Origin: Eikenella glucosivorans
GTDB taxonomy: Bacteria > Pseudomonadota > Gammaproteobacteria > Burkholderiales > Neisseriaceae
Direction of reading: 5' to 3'
NCBI RefSeq assembly: GCF_016025525.2
Contig: NZ_JACSGR010000003.1
Span: forward strand, 62,001 to 126,000
DNA: 64,000 bases
Below, one piece after another: positions 8,267 through 15,114 of this stretch; position 1 is the stretch's first letter; each line of letters opens with the position of its first letter. The notes beneath the pieces were generated by a model, which made no database searches, was not told where the DNA came from, and was given only the letters and a program-made list of their open reading frames with translations. A program made the position numbers and the translations under genes.

Positions 8267-9862
8267 ATGCTGACCTATGTTCCGCCCGAGCAACGTTCCG
8301 CCCCGCCCACCTATGAGCGGCCCTGGCTTTTGCTGCTGCTGGCTTTCGTTTGGCTGTGGCCGGGCGTGTTTGCCCACGATTTGTGGCAAGACGAGCCGCA
8401 GGTGTATGCCGTGATCCGGCAGGCGGTGGAAGGCGGACAGTGGTGGCTGCCGCTGGATGGGGATGTGTTGCATTGGGATGTGCCGCCTTTGTATGTGTGG
8501 CTCTCGGTGCTGTTTTTGAAACTGTTCGGGCGCCTGCCGCCGTATGAGGCGGTGCGCATGGTGAACGCGGCGCTCGCGGCAGTGTCGATGGCGGCCGTGG
8601 GCGGCGCGGGGCGGATGCTTTTGGGGCGGCGCAACGGGCGCACGGCGGTGCTGGTGCTCATCGGCTGCCCGGGCTTGCTGATGATGAGCCATTTCATCGG
8701 CGGGCAGATCGTTGCCCTGTGCGGCTTGAGCCTAAGTTTTTACGCGCTGGCGATGGCGCGGCAGAAAACGGTGAAGGCGATTGTGCTCACGCTCTTGGGC
8801 TGGACGGTGCTCTCGATTTCCGGCAGCCTGGTGCCGCTCATCGGCGTGATGCTCACCACGGCGCTGTTGCCGCTGGACAAGCATTGGCACAACAAGCGCT
8901 TCTGGCTCACGCTCCTGGCCGCCGCCGGGCTCACGCTGCCCCTGCTGTTTGTGTGGCCGCTGGTGCTCAACGGCTTGTCGCCCGAAGCTTTCCTGCAATG
9001 GTGGCGGCATCATGCGCTCGCGCCCTTCGGCGGCTTCGGCGGGCTGGATTTCAGTTTTTCCGCCGGCTATTACTTGAAAAACCTGCTTTGGTTCGCCTTT
9101 CCCGCCTGGCCGCTGGCTTTGTGGACGCTCTACCGCCAGCGCCGACTGCCGCGCCACGGCTGGAACAGCCTGTGCCTGATTTGGCTGGCTGTGTTCAGCC
9201 TTATGCTGGCCGCCTCACCGCAGCGCACCGAAGACAACCTGCTGGTGTTGCTGCCGCCCCTGGTGCTGGCGGCAGCGGCGCAGGCCGACCAATTGCGGCG
9301 TGGCGCGGCGGCGTTTTTCAACTGGTTCGGCATCATGACTTTCGGCTCGCTGGCGTTGTTTGTGTGGCTCGGCTTTTTCGCCATGAATTTCGGCTGGCCG
9401 GCCAAGTTGGCCGAGCGGGCGGCTTATTTCAGTCCGTATTACCAGCGGGATATCGATTATTTTCCGGTGATTGTGGCGGTGCTGTTCACGCCGGTGTGGC
9501 TGCTGGCCATCACGCGCAAATACGTGCGCGGGCGGCAGGCGGTTACCAACTGGGCGGCGGGGCTCACGCTGTGCTGGTCGCTCATCCTCACGCTGTTCCT
9601 GCCTTGGCTGGATGCGGCCAAAAGCTACCGCCCGGTGGTGGAGCGGCTGGAGATGGCGCTGCCCGCCGATGCCTGCGTGTCCGCGCGTCACCCGCTGGTG
9701 CGCCGCGCCTGGCAGGAATACAGCCGCTACCCGCTGGGCGAGGATTGCCGCTTCGTGGCCACCCTGCGCCGCGATGCCGTGCCAAATGCCGCCGAGCTCT
9801 CTGTGGCCGCCCGCCCGCGCGAGAAGCACGAGGCCTTTGTGTTGTGGCAGCGGGCGGAATAA
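8267..9862 (+). CDS. ArnT-like membrane glycosyltransferase (GT39/GT83 type)
   Basis: 531-residue polytopic membrane protein of the PMT/ArnT superfamily, which transfers sugars from polyprenyl-phosphate donors to lipid A or proteins at the periplasmic face. After the first helix comes HDLWQDEPQVYAVIR, with the acidic pair typical of the family's catalytic periplasmic loop. About a dozen hydrophobic segments follow, then a soluble C-terminal region (residues about 455-531) with two Cys. The acceptor is unknown; ArnT-type lipid A modification is one possibility, but no arn genes are nearby. It starts at ATG 8267. It is monocistronic, bounded by DUS pairs. Confidence 0.8.
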   Translation: MLTYVPPEQRSAPPTYERPWLLLLLAFVWLWPGVFAHDLWQDEPQVYAVIRQAVEGGQWWLPLDGDVLHWDVPPLYVWLSVLFLKLFGRLPPYEAVRMVNAALAAVSMAAVGGAGRMLLGRRNGRTAVLVLIGCPGLLMMSHFIGGQIVALCGLSLSFYALAMARQKTVKAIVLTLLGWTVLSISGSLVPLIGVMLTTALLPLDKHWHNKRFWLTLLAAAGLTLPLLFVWPLVLNGLSPEAFLQWWRHHALAPFGGFGGLDFSFSAGYYLKNLLWFAFPAWPLALWTLYRQRRLPRHGWNSLCLIWLAVFSLMLAASPQRTEDNLLVLLPPLVLAAAAQADQLRRGAAAFFNWFGIMTFGSLALFVWLGFFAMNFGWPAKLAERAAYFSPYYQRDIDYFPVIVAVLFTPVWLLAITRKYVRGRQAVTNWAAGLTLCWSLILTLFLPWLDAAKSYRPVVERLEMALPADACVSARHPLVRRAWQEYSRYPLGEDCRFVATLRRDAVPNAAELSVAARPREKHEAFVLWQRAE

Positions 9863-9867
9863 TTCAA

Positions 9868-9906
9868 AGGCTACCTGAAAACCTTGGCAGCATTTTCAGG
9901 TAGCCT
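9868..9906. terminator. Inverted AG-eikDUS pair
   Basis: Near-perfect hairpin from facing DUS copies, 6 bp after the glycosyltransferase stop codon. Confidence 0.7.
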
Positions 9907-9938
9907 GCTCCACTGCTGCCACCAATCAGGAAAACATC

Positions 9939-10352
9939 ATGCGCAAACTCAACACCAAACTGCTTTTGGCTGCCATTGCGCTGCCCGCCCTTACCGGCTG
10001 CGCCGCATCATCATCTGCCCCGCAGAGCCAGCCGCAAACCGCCGCCCGGCCTGCCGCGCAAGCAGACCGCCAGCAATGCGAGGCCTATCTGCTCGACGGC
10101 TTCAAACTCTCCACCTTCATCACCGGCGAATGCCAAACCGACGCGGCAAGCACCGCGCGTTACCGCGCCGCCGTGGAAAACGTGCGCCGGCGCTTTGTGG
10201 ACGGCAACTGCCCCAGCGTGGTCAAACGCGAAGAATTGCGCGCCATTACGCGTGCCGACATCAACCGCGTTCCCGGCCGCACCGAGCAGCAATACTGCGC
10301 TGCCATCAAAACCGAAATGCCCACCATCGAACAGCGCTATCGCAGCCGCTAA
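9939..10352 (+). CDS. Small lipoprotein with conserved Cys pattern (paralog 1)
   Basis: 137 residues. The signal peptide MRKLNTKLLLAAIALPALTGC ends in a lipobox (LTGC), so this is a predicted lipoprotein, +2 Ala suggesting the outer membrane. The mature part begins with a low-complexity Ala/Gln/Pro linker. Then comes a domain with QQCEAYLLDGFKLSTFITGEC, RRRFVDGNCP and QQYCAAIKTEMPTIEQRY: four Cys that could form two disulfides. The next gene encodes the same pattern without a lipobox, so the two look like a tandem duplication. I know no function for the family. Confidence 0.75.
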   Translation: MRKLNTKLLLAAIALPALTGCAASSSAPQSQPQTAARPAAQADRQQCEAYLLDGFKLSTFITGECQTDAASTARYRAAVENVRRRFVDGNCPSVVKREELRAITRADINRVPGRTEQQYCAAIKTEMPTIEQRYRSR

Positions 10353-10358
10353 TGCCGA

Positions 10359-10384
10359 AGGCTACCTGAAATTTCAGGTAGCCC
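10359..10384. terminator. Tight DUS palindrome between paralogs
   Basis: AGGCTACCTGAAATTTCAGGTAGCC: two DUS copies back to back with almost no loop. Confidence 0.5.
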
Positions 10385-10420
10385 CCAATCCAACCGAAAC
10401 CACAAGATAAGGAAACCCAA

Positions 10421-10777
10421 ATGAAAGCCCGTCATCTCGCCCTGTTCGCCGCCGCCTTCCTGCCCGCGCTGGTGCAGGCCGCCCCCGCCCAAGCCAGCAA
10501 ACAGCAATGCCAAGGCTACCTGAAAGACAGCTTCGAAATCGTTACCTATGCCTCCGTCTGCCAGCCCTCGGCCGAACAAGACGAGCGCTACAAAGCCGCC
10601 TTCGACGCCGCCATATCCCGGCTCGAACAAGAAGGCTGCGAGCGGGTGCTGGGCAAAGAAGAAGCCCGCAGCTTCCTGAGCCGCCAAACCGAAGGCAAAG
10701 AGCCGCAACAATACTGCGCCGCCATCAAAAATTCCGTACAGCGCAGCCTGCAACGCTACGGCAGCGGCAGCCGCTAA
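10421..10777 (+). CDS. Secreted protein with conserved Cys pattern (paralog 2)
   Basis: 118 residues, with a Sec signal peptide (MKARHLALFAAAFLPALVQAAPA, cleavage near AQA) instead of a lipobox. The mature domain repeats the pattern of the preceding lipoprotein: QQCQGYLKDSFEIVTYASVC, a middle Cys in EGCERVLGKEEAR, and QQYCAAIKNSVQRSLQRY. The GYLK stretch is encoded by an in-frame DUS (10512-10523). AAGGAAACCC precedes ATG 10421. It is a periplasmic or secreted protein of unknown function, probably cotranscribed with or duplicated from the upstream gene. Confidence 0.72.
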   Translation: MKARHLALFAAAFLPALVQAAPAQASKQQCQGYLKDSFEIVTYASVCQPSAEQDERYKAAFDAAISRLEQEGCERVLGKEEARSFLSRQTEGKEPQQYCAAIKNSVQRSLQRYGSGSR

Positions 10778-10806
10778 ACCCGTATTTCAACTGCGTTGAA
10801 GCTGCC

Positions 10807-10847
10807 TTTTTCAGGTAGCCTTTAGCCGGAAACAGGCTACCTGAAAA
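10807..10847. terminator. Inverted AG-eikDUS pair
   Basis: Facing DUS copies with a 12-bp loop, 30 bp after the paralog 2 stop. Confidence 0.6.
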
Positions 10848-10916
10848 CGGCAGCTCCGGCGCAGCTAGAAATGCAGTGCCGTTTCCGTCCAGCCGAACCC
10901 CTGTCAGGAGAACCGC

Positions 10917-11630
10917 ATGACCCAAACCCCAAACGTTGATGCCGCCGAAATCGACAAATTCAGCCGCCTCGCCGCCCAATGGTGGGATCCCGATGGCGAG
11001 TTCAAATCCCTGCACGACATCAACCCCCTGCGCCTCGGCTTCATCCGCGAACACAGCGGCGGCCTCGCCGGCAAAAGCGTGCTGGACGTGGGCTGCGGCG
11101 GCGGCATCCTCAGCGAAGCCCTCGCCCGCGAAGCCGCGCAGGCGCTCGGCATCGACATGGCCGAAAAATCCCTTCAGGTAGCCCAAGCCCACGCCGAACA
11201 GCAAGGGCTGGCCAACCTGCAATACCGCTGCGTCAGCGTGGAAGCGCTCGCCACCGAGCAGCCCGCCGCCTACGATGTGGTCACCTGCATGGAAATGCTC
11301 GAGCACGTGCCCGACCCCGCCTCCGTGATTGCCGCCTGCGCCCGGCTCGCCAAGCCCGGTGGCGCCGTGTTTTTCTCCACCCTCAGCCGCACCGCTAAAT
11401 CCTATGCCCAAGCCATCGTGGCCGCTGAATATGTGCTAGGCCTGGTGGCCAAAGGCACGCACGACTGGCAGCGCTTCATCAATCCCGCCGACCTCGCCCG
11501 CCTCTGCCGCCAGGCCGGGCTGAGCGTGGCGGCCGCCAGCGGCCTCACCTACAACCCGCTCACCCGCCGCTACCGCCTCTGCCGGCAAACCGATGTGAAC
11601 TATATGATTGCCTGCCGCGCGGCGGGTTAA
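10917..11630 (+). CDS. ubiG: Ubiquinone biosynthesis O-methyltransferase
   Basis: Catalyses both O-methylation steps of ubiquinone synthesis using S-adenosylmethionine, at the inner face of the membrane. The 237 residues match the family. Visible features are the N-terminal EIDKFSRLAAQWWDPDGEFKSLHDINP, the SAM motif LDVGCGGGILSEALA (about residues 60-74), the acidic SAM-binding IDMAEKSL, EMLEHVPDP, and the C-terminal DVNYMIACR. TCAGGAGAACCGC supplies a good ribosome-binding site before ATG 10917. An in-frame DUS-like segment encodes LQVAQ. Confidence 0.96.
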   Translation: MTQTPNVDAAEIDKFSRLAAQWWDPDGEFKSLHDINPLRLGFIREHSGGLAGKSVLDVGCGGGILSEALAREAAQALGIDMAEKSLQVAQAHAEQQGLANLQYRCVSVEALATEQPAAYDVVTCMEMLEHVPDPASVIAACARLAKPGGAVFFSTLSRTAKSYAQAIVAAEYVLGLVAKGTHDWQRFINPADLARLCRQAGLSVAAASGLTYNPLTRRYRLCRQTDVNYMIACRAAG

Positions 11631-11664
11631 ACGGGCAAATGTCGCTGCATAAGGGATAATCGTG

Positions 11665-12324
11665 ATGCGCAAAATCAAAATTGCTTTGTTGTTGTTTGTG
11701 CTGGCCGCGTTGGGCGGGTGCGAAGTGAAAATCAGCGGAGGCTGGACGGATTCCGCACCTGCCGAACAAAGCAATGCGCCGGCCGCACCGTCTGCACCCA
11801 TCCTGCAAAATGTGGAAGTGGGTAAAACTACGTTGGAGCAGGCGAGGGCGCTGTATCCGGATTTGCAGCGGCTCAACGGTGGCTACATGAGTTTCGGCAA
11901 CCGGATTCTTACCGATGATTCCGGCGCGATTGAAGTGTATCAGCGCGAAATCCGCGGCAATATCCCGCAGCACGTTTTGGTATTCGATGGCGATAGTAAA
12001 GTGCTGCAAATGGTGGCGCTGTTTCGTGCGGATAAAGATGTTGCCCCGTTTGTACGCGAGCTGGAAATCATCGGTTTTGCGCCGTATCCGCAGCTCACGG
12101 AGCAGGAGTTTGCCATTTTAAACAGCGGGATGTTTGTTACCGCCGAGGAGCGGCAGAAAGTTATAGACGAAGAAGGCTGGCAGCAATTCAAGCGCGGCGA
12201 TTTGTTTGCCCTTATCGTTCCTGCCGAGGTGAACAACGGCATCGCCGGGCTGACCGTGACCAATCTCGCCTACGAACCCACACACCGCGCAAAATGGCAG
12301 CGCCAGCAGGCCGCACAACGCTAA
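11665..12324 (+). CDS. Lipoprotein of unknown function
   Basis: 219 residues starting at ATG 11665. The signal peptide MRKIKIALLLFVLAALGGC has a clear lipobox (LGGC). The mature protein has an Ala/Pro-rich linker (residues about 35-50), then a folded domain with VGKTTLEQARALYPDLQRL, FGNRILTDDSGAIEVYQRE and an EF...AEERQKVIDEEGWQQF helix. The VEVGKTTLEQA-type start resembles domains that recur in outer-membrane-associated lipoproteins, but I cannot assign a family. It follows ubiG by 34 bp on the same strand and could be cotranscribed. GC content appears a little lower than its neighbours. Confidence 0.75.
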   Translation: MRKIKIALLLFVLAALGGCEVKISGGWTDSAPAEQSNAPAAPSAPILQNVEVGKTTLEQARALYPDLQRLNGGYMSFGNRILTDDSGAIEVYQREIRGNIPQHVLVFDGDSKVLQMVALFRADKDVAPFVRELEIIGFAPYPQLTEQEFAILNSGMFVTAEERQKVIDEEGWQQFKRGDLFALIVPAEVNNGIAGLTVTNLAYEPTHRAKWQRQQAAQR

Positions 12325-12344
12325 TCGCGCAGTATGCCGCCCAA

Positions 12345-12386
12345 TTTTTCAGGTAGCCTTCCTTCACTTAGAGGCTACCTGAAAAA
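12345..12386. terminator. Inverted AG-eikDUS pair
   Basis: Facing DUS copies with a 12-bp loop after the lipoprotein gene and before the MBL hydrolase gene. Confidence 0.6.
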
Positions 12387-12435
12387 TAAACAGCCGTTAT
12401 CCAACACATTCACGTTCAGCCAAGCATCCAAAAAC

Positions 12436-13242
12436 ATGGCCAAAATCCATTTCTTCAGCGCCGGATACTGCACCCACCCCGCCTGCGTGGCGGTGCGCGG
12501 GGCGGGCTGGCGCGCCTGCCAGTTTCCCGCACGGGTGTTCCTGCTCGAGGCGCGCGGCCGCTTTTGGCTGTGGGACACGGGCTATGCCAACCATTTTTTC
12601 GATGCCGCGCGCGGCGTGTACCGGCTCTACCGCTGGGTCACGCCCGTGTATTTTTCGTCCGAACAGGGCATGGCGGCGCAGTTGGCCGCCCAAGGGCTGC
12701 GCGTCCGCGATTTGAGCGGCATCATCCTCTCGCATTTCCACGGCGACCATATCGCCGGCCTGAAAGATTTCCCCGCTGTGCCGCTGATTGCCTCGGGCGA
12801 AGGCTGGGCGAAAATCCGCCGTCTGCGCGGCCTACCCGCCTTGCTCAAAGGCTTCCTGCCCGATTTGATGCCGCAGGATGTAGAAAGCCGCCTGCTGGCC
12901 GCCGAAGCCTTTGCCGTGCAGAGGCTGCCTGAAAACTTGAAACCGTTTGAACGCGGCTGGGCGCTGCCGGAGAGCGGCGGCGAAATCGTGCTGCTGCCGC
13001 TTCCCGGCCATGCCGCCGGCCATTTGGGTGCCTTCGTGCACACCGAGCGCGGCTGGGTGCTGCTGGCCGCCGATGCCGCCTGGTCGCAGCGCAATTTCCG
13101 CGCAAACCGCCCGCCCGCCGCTGTGAGCCGCCTGATTATGGACGATGCCGCCGCCTTCCAAAACACTTTAAACCAGCTCGCCGCGCTCAGCCCGCAAATC
13201 CCCGTGTACCTCAGCCACGAATTTGAACAAGAGGCTACCTGA
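12436..13242 (+). CDS. MBL-fold metallohydrolase
   Basis: 268 residues of the metallo-beta-lactamase superfamily. The dinuclear zinc motif is LSHFHGDHIAG (HxHxDH, about residues 101-108); further ligands fit LPGHAAGH (His near 190), AADAAW (Asp near 211) and the C-terminal LSHE His. I place the start at ATG 12436 (MAKIHFFSAGYC), because upstream codons in the frame come from DUS repeats. The stop TGA (13240-13242) lies inside a DUS (13232-13243), giving the C-terminus EAT. It is followed on the same strand by an adenylate-forming enzyme gene; such pairs suggest a shared acyl or thioester pathway, but the substrate is unknown. Confidence 0.85.
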   Translation: MAKIHFFSAGYCTHPACVAVRGAGWRACQFPARVFLLEARGRFWLWDTGYANHFFDAARGVYRLYRWVTPVYFSSEQGMAAQLAAQGLRVRDLSGIILSHFHGDHIAGLKDFPAVPLIASGEGWAKIRRLRGLPALLKGFLPDLMPQDVESRLLAAEAFAVQRLPENLKPFERGWALPESGGEIVLLPLPGHAAGHLGAFVHTERGWVLLAADAAWSQRNFRANRPPAAVSRLIMDDAAAFQNTLNQLAALSPQIPVYLSHEFEQEAT

Positions 13243-13312
13243 AAGCGCCATGGCAACACAGTTCAAATGCAGCTTGGCGGCATTTCTGCTCGGCCCGCAT
13301 GGCGGCGGAAAA

Positions 13313-13355
13313 TTTAGCTTCGCAGAAACTCACTGCGTTCGTTTTCAGGTAGCCT
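13313..13355. repeat. DUS-linked intergenic module (copy B)
   Basis: 43 bp, identical but for one base to the module at 2350-2392. Together with the DUS at 13367-13380 it forms an inverted pair (13342-13380). Confidence 0.75.
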
Positions 13356-13451
13356 CCCTGCGCAAAAGGCTACCTGAAAAAGTATTGCCATGCAGTTAAA
13401 CTGATTGAAAGCAAACCAACTATTCTGTTTTCAGGCCACCCCAACGCCATG

Positions 13452-13520
13452 AGGCTACCTGAAAACGAGCGTAGCGAGTTTCGCCAAAACGAGCGTAGCG
13501 AGTTTCTGCGAAGCTAAAAA
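13452..13520. repeat. DUS followed by duplicated module
   Basis: A DUS followed by two tandem ACGAGCGTAGCGAGTTTC units and GCGAAGCTAAAA. This gene-free stretch (13243-13546) otherwise holds only DUS copies. It ends about 27 bp before the start of the adenylate-forming enzyme gene. Confidence 0.6.
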
Positions 13521-13546
13521 TCCCAACCCATCCCGAAAGCCTACTC

Positions 13547-14812
13547 ATGCGCCTGCTCCCTTTGCTCGCCGCCTACCACCGCGCCCACCGCCTGCGTTTC
13601 ACCAGCCGCCAGGCTTTGGAATGCTACCAACAGCAACAGCTGCAACGCTTCTTCGAGCGCACCCTCAGCCGCAGCCCCTATTTCTCAGGCTACCTGAAAA
13701 AGCCGTTCACTGAATGGCCGCAGATGGATAAGGCGCTGATGATGCAGGAGTTCAGCCGTATGAACACCGCCGGGCTGAACCGAGACGAAGCCATGGTGCT
13801 GGTCTTGCGCGCCGAGCAGAGCCGTGATTTTTCGCCCACCATCAACGGCATCAGCATCGGCCTGTCTTCCGGCACGTCGGGCATGCGCGGGCTGTTTGCC
13901 GTGTCGCCGCGCGAACAGGCGGTGTGGGCGGGCATTATGTTGGCCAAAATGCTGCCGAACGGCCTCTTGAGCGGCGAGCGGGTGGCGCTGTTTCTGCGTG
14001 CTGGCAGTAATCTTTATCAGGCGGTGAGAACGCCCTGCCTGTCGTTTGCCTATTACGATTTGTTCCGCCCGTTTGCCGATTTGCTGGCCGAGGCCGAACG
14101 CCAGCAGCCCAGCATTGTGGTGGCACCGGCGCAGGTGTTAGCGGCCTTGGCGGCGGCAGTGCGGGCAGGGCGGTTGAAGCTGGCGCCGAAAAAGGTGGTG
14201 TCGGCAGCGGAAGTGTTAGGTGCGGCGGAGCGCGAGTTTATCCAAAGCGTGTTCCCCAATCTGCACGAGGTGTATCAGGCCACTGAAGGTTTTCTCGCCG
14301 CCACCTGTGCGCACGGGCGGCTGCATCTGAACGAAGAATTTGTCTGTTTCGAGCGCGAATGGCTGGACGATGAACGCTTCGTGCCCGTTATCACCGATTT
14401 CACGCGCCAAACACAGCCCATCGTGCGCTACCGGCTGAACGACGTGCTGGCCGTGAGCCGCGAGCCCTGCCCCTGCGGCAGCGCCTGCACCGTATTGAGC
14501 CGCATCGAAGGCCGCTGCGACGATGCGCTTGTGTTCGGGCAGAAAACCTTGTTTGCCGATGCCGTGTCGCGCGCCATCGCCCAAATCCTGCCGTGGAATG
14601 TCGATTACCGCCTCACCCAAGAACGGCACATCCTGACCCTGCAGGCCGCTCTTCCCGCCGAACAGTGGCAAGCGTTCACCGCCCACCTCAACGCTTTTTT
14701 CGCCGCCCAAGGCGTGCCCGCAGCCGGGCTGGAATGGCGGCTGGACGCACGCGCACCGGAGCAGGATTTCACCAAAAAGCGTCGGCGGATTGTGTGTGTG
14801 GAAGGGAAGTAA
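13547..14812 (+). CDS. Adenylate-forming enzyme, F390-synthetase/phenylacetate-CoA ligase-like
   Basis: 421-residue member of the ANL superfamily close to the coenzyme F390 synthetase-related group (putative adenylate-forming enzymes). Visible motifs are the ATP loop ISIGLSSGTSGMRG (about residues 103-116), the A5-like EVYQATEGFLAATC, the A8-like ITDFTRQTQPIVRYRLNDVL, and a Cys cluster CPCGSAC that may bind zinc. A C-terminal lobe with KKRRRI carries a Lys-rich end, as expected for the adenylation lysine region. It should activate a carboxylate as acyl-adenylate; whether it then uses CoA is unknown. It lies downstream of the MBL hydrolase gene, separated by about 300 bp of DUS repeats. Confidence 0.78.
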   Translation: MRLLPLLAAYHRAHRLRFTSRQALECYQQQQLQRFFERTLSRSPYFSGYLKKPFTEWPQMDKALMMQEFSRMNTAGLNRDEAMVLVLRAEQSRDFSPTINGISIGLSSGTSGMRGLFAVSPREQAVWAGIMLAKMLPNGLLSGERVALFLRAGSNLYQAVRTPCLSFAYYDLFRPFADLLAEAERQQPSIVVAPAQVLAALAAAVRAGRLKLAPKKVVSAAEVLGAAEREFIQSVFPNLHEVYQATEGFLAATCAHGRLHLNEEFVCFEREWLDDERFVPVITDFTRQTQPIVRYRLNDVLAVSREPCPCGSACTVLSRIEGRCDDALVFGQKTLFADAVSRAIAQILPWNVDYRLTQERHILTLQAALPAEQWQAFTAHLNAFFAAQGVPAAGLEWRLDARAPEQDFTKKRRRIVCVEGK

Positions 14813-14865
14813 GGCTGAAAATCTGGAATTTGGCGAGCCAATCACCCACTAAACAGGGGGAGAAC

Positions 14866-14893
14866 AAAAAAAGCTGTGGGAAGAAGCTTTTTG
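14866..14893 (+). terminator. Possible intrinsic terminator
   Basis: AAAAAAGCT stem, 9-10 base loop, AGCTTTTT stem about 55 bp after the adenylate-forming enzyme gene. The stem is short and AT-rich. Confidence 0.4.
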
Positions 14894-15003
14894 CTGCTTG
14901 GAAGTGGATGGGTAAGAAATATTGAAGGCACACGGTGCGTATGGCAGCAAAATTGCTTGCTACAGGGATACCTGTCTTGGTTTTTCTTTGTGGGAAAACG
15001 AGT

Positions 15004-15009
15004 TATAAT
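15004..15009 (+). promoter_or_regulatory. Candidate -10 element for pilC
   Basis: Perfect TATAAT 111 bp before the pilC start, in an AT-rich leader. No convincing -35 hexamer is present at the usual spacing. Confidence 0.4.
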
Positions 15010-15026
15010 AGAAACTGCCAGATAAA

Positions 15027-15064
15027 GTAAATTCTATTGCTTTTCTTGCGGCTATAGAATTTAC
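15027..15064 (+). promoter_or_regulatory. Perfect inverted repeat in the pilC leader
   Basis: GTAAATTCTAT and ATAGAATTTAC, 11-bp arms with a 16-bp loop, ending 2 bp before the first in-frame ATG (15067). It could form an mRNA hairpin or be a protein-binding site. Confidence 0.5.
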
Positions 15065-15114
15065 CAATGATAGGAAAGCGTTACTTATCTACCCAAAGCA
15101 ATGGAATGACAGAA

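Noticed and set aside
15067..15114. Start of pilC at the first in-frame ATG
   Set aside because: This ATG directly follows a hairpin and has no Shine-Dalgarno; the signal peptide begins at 15115.
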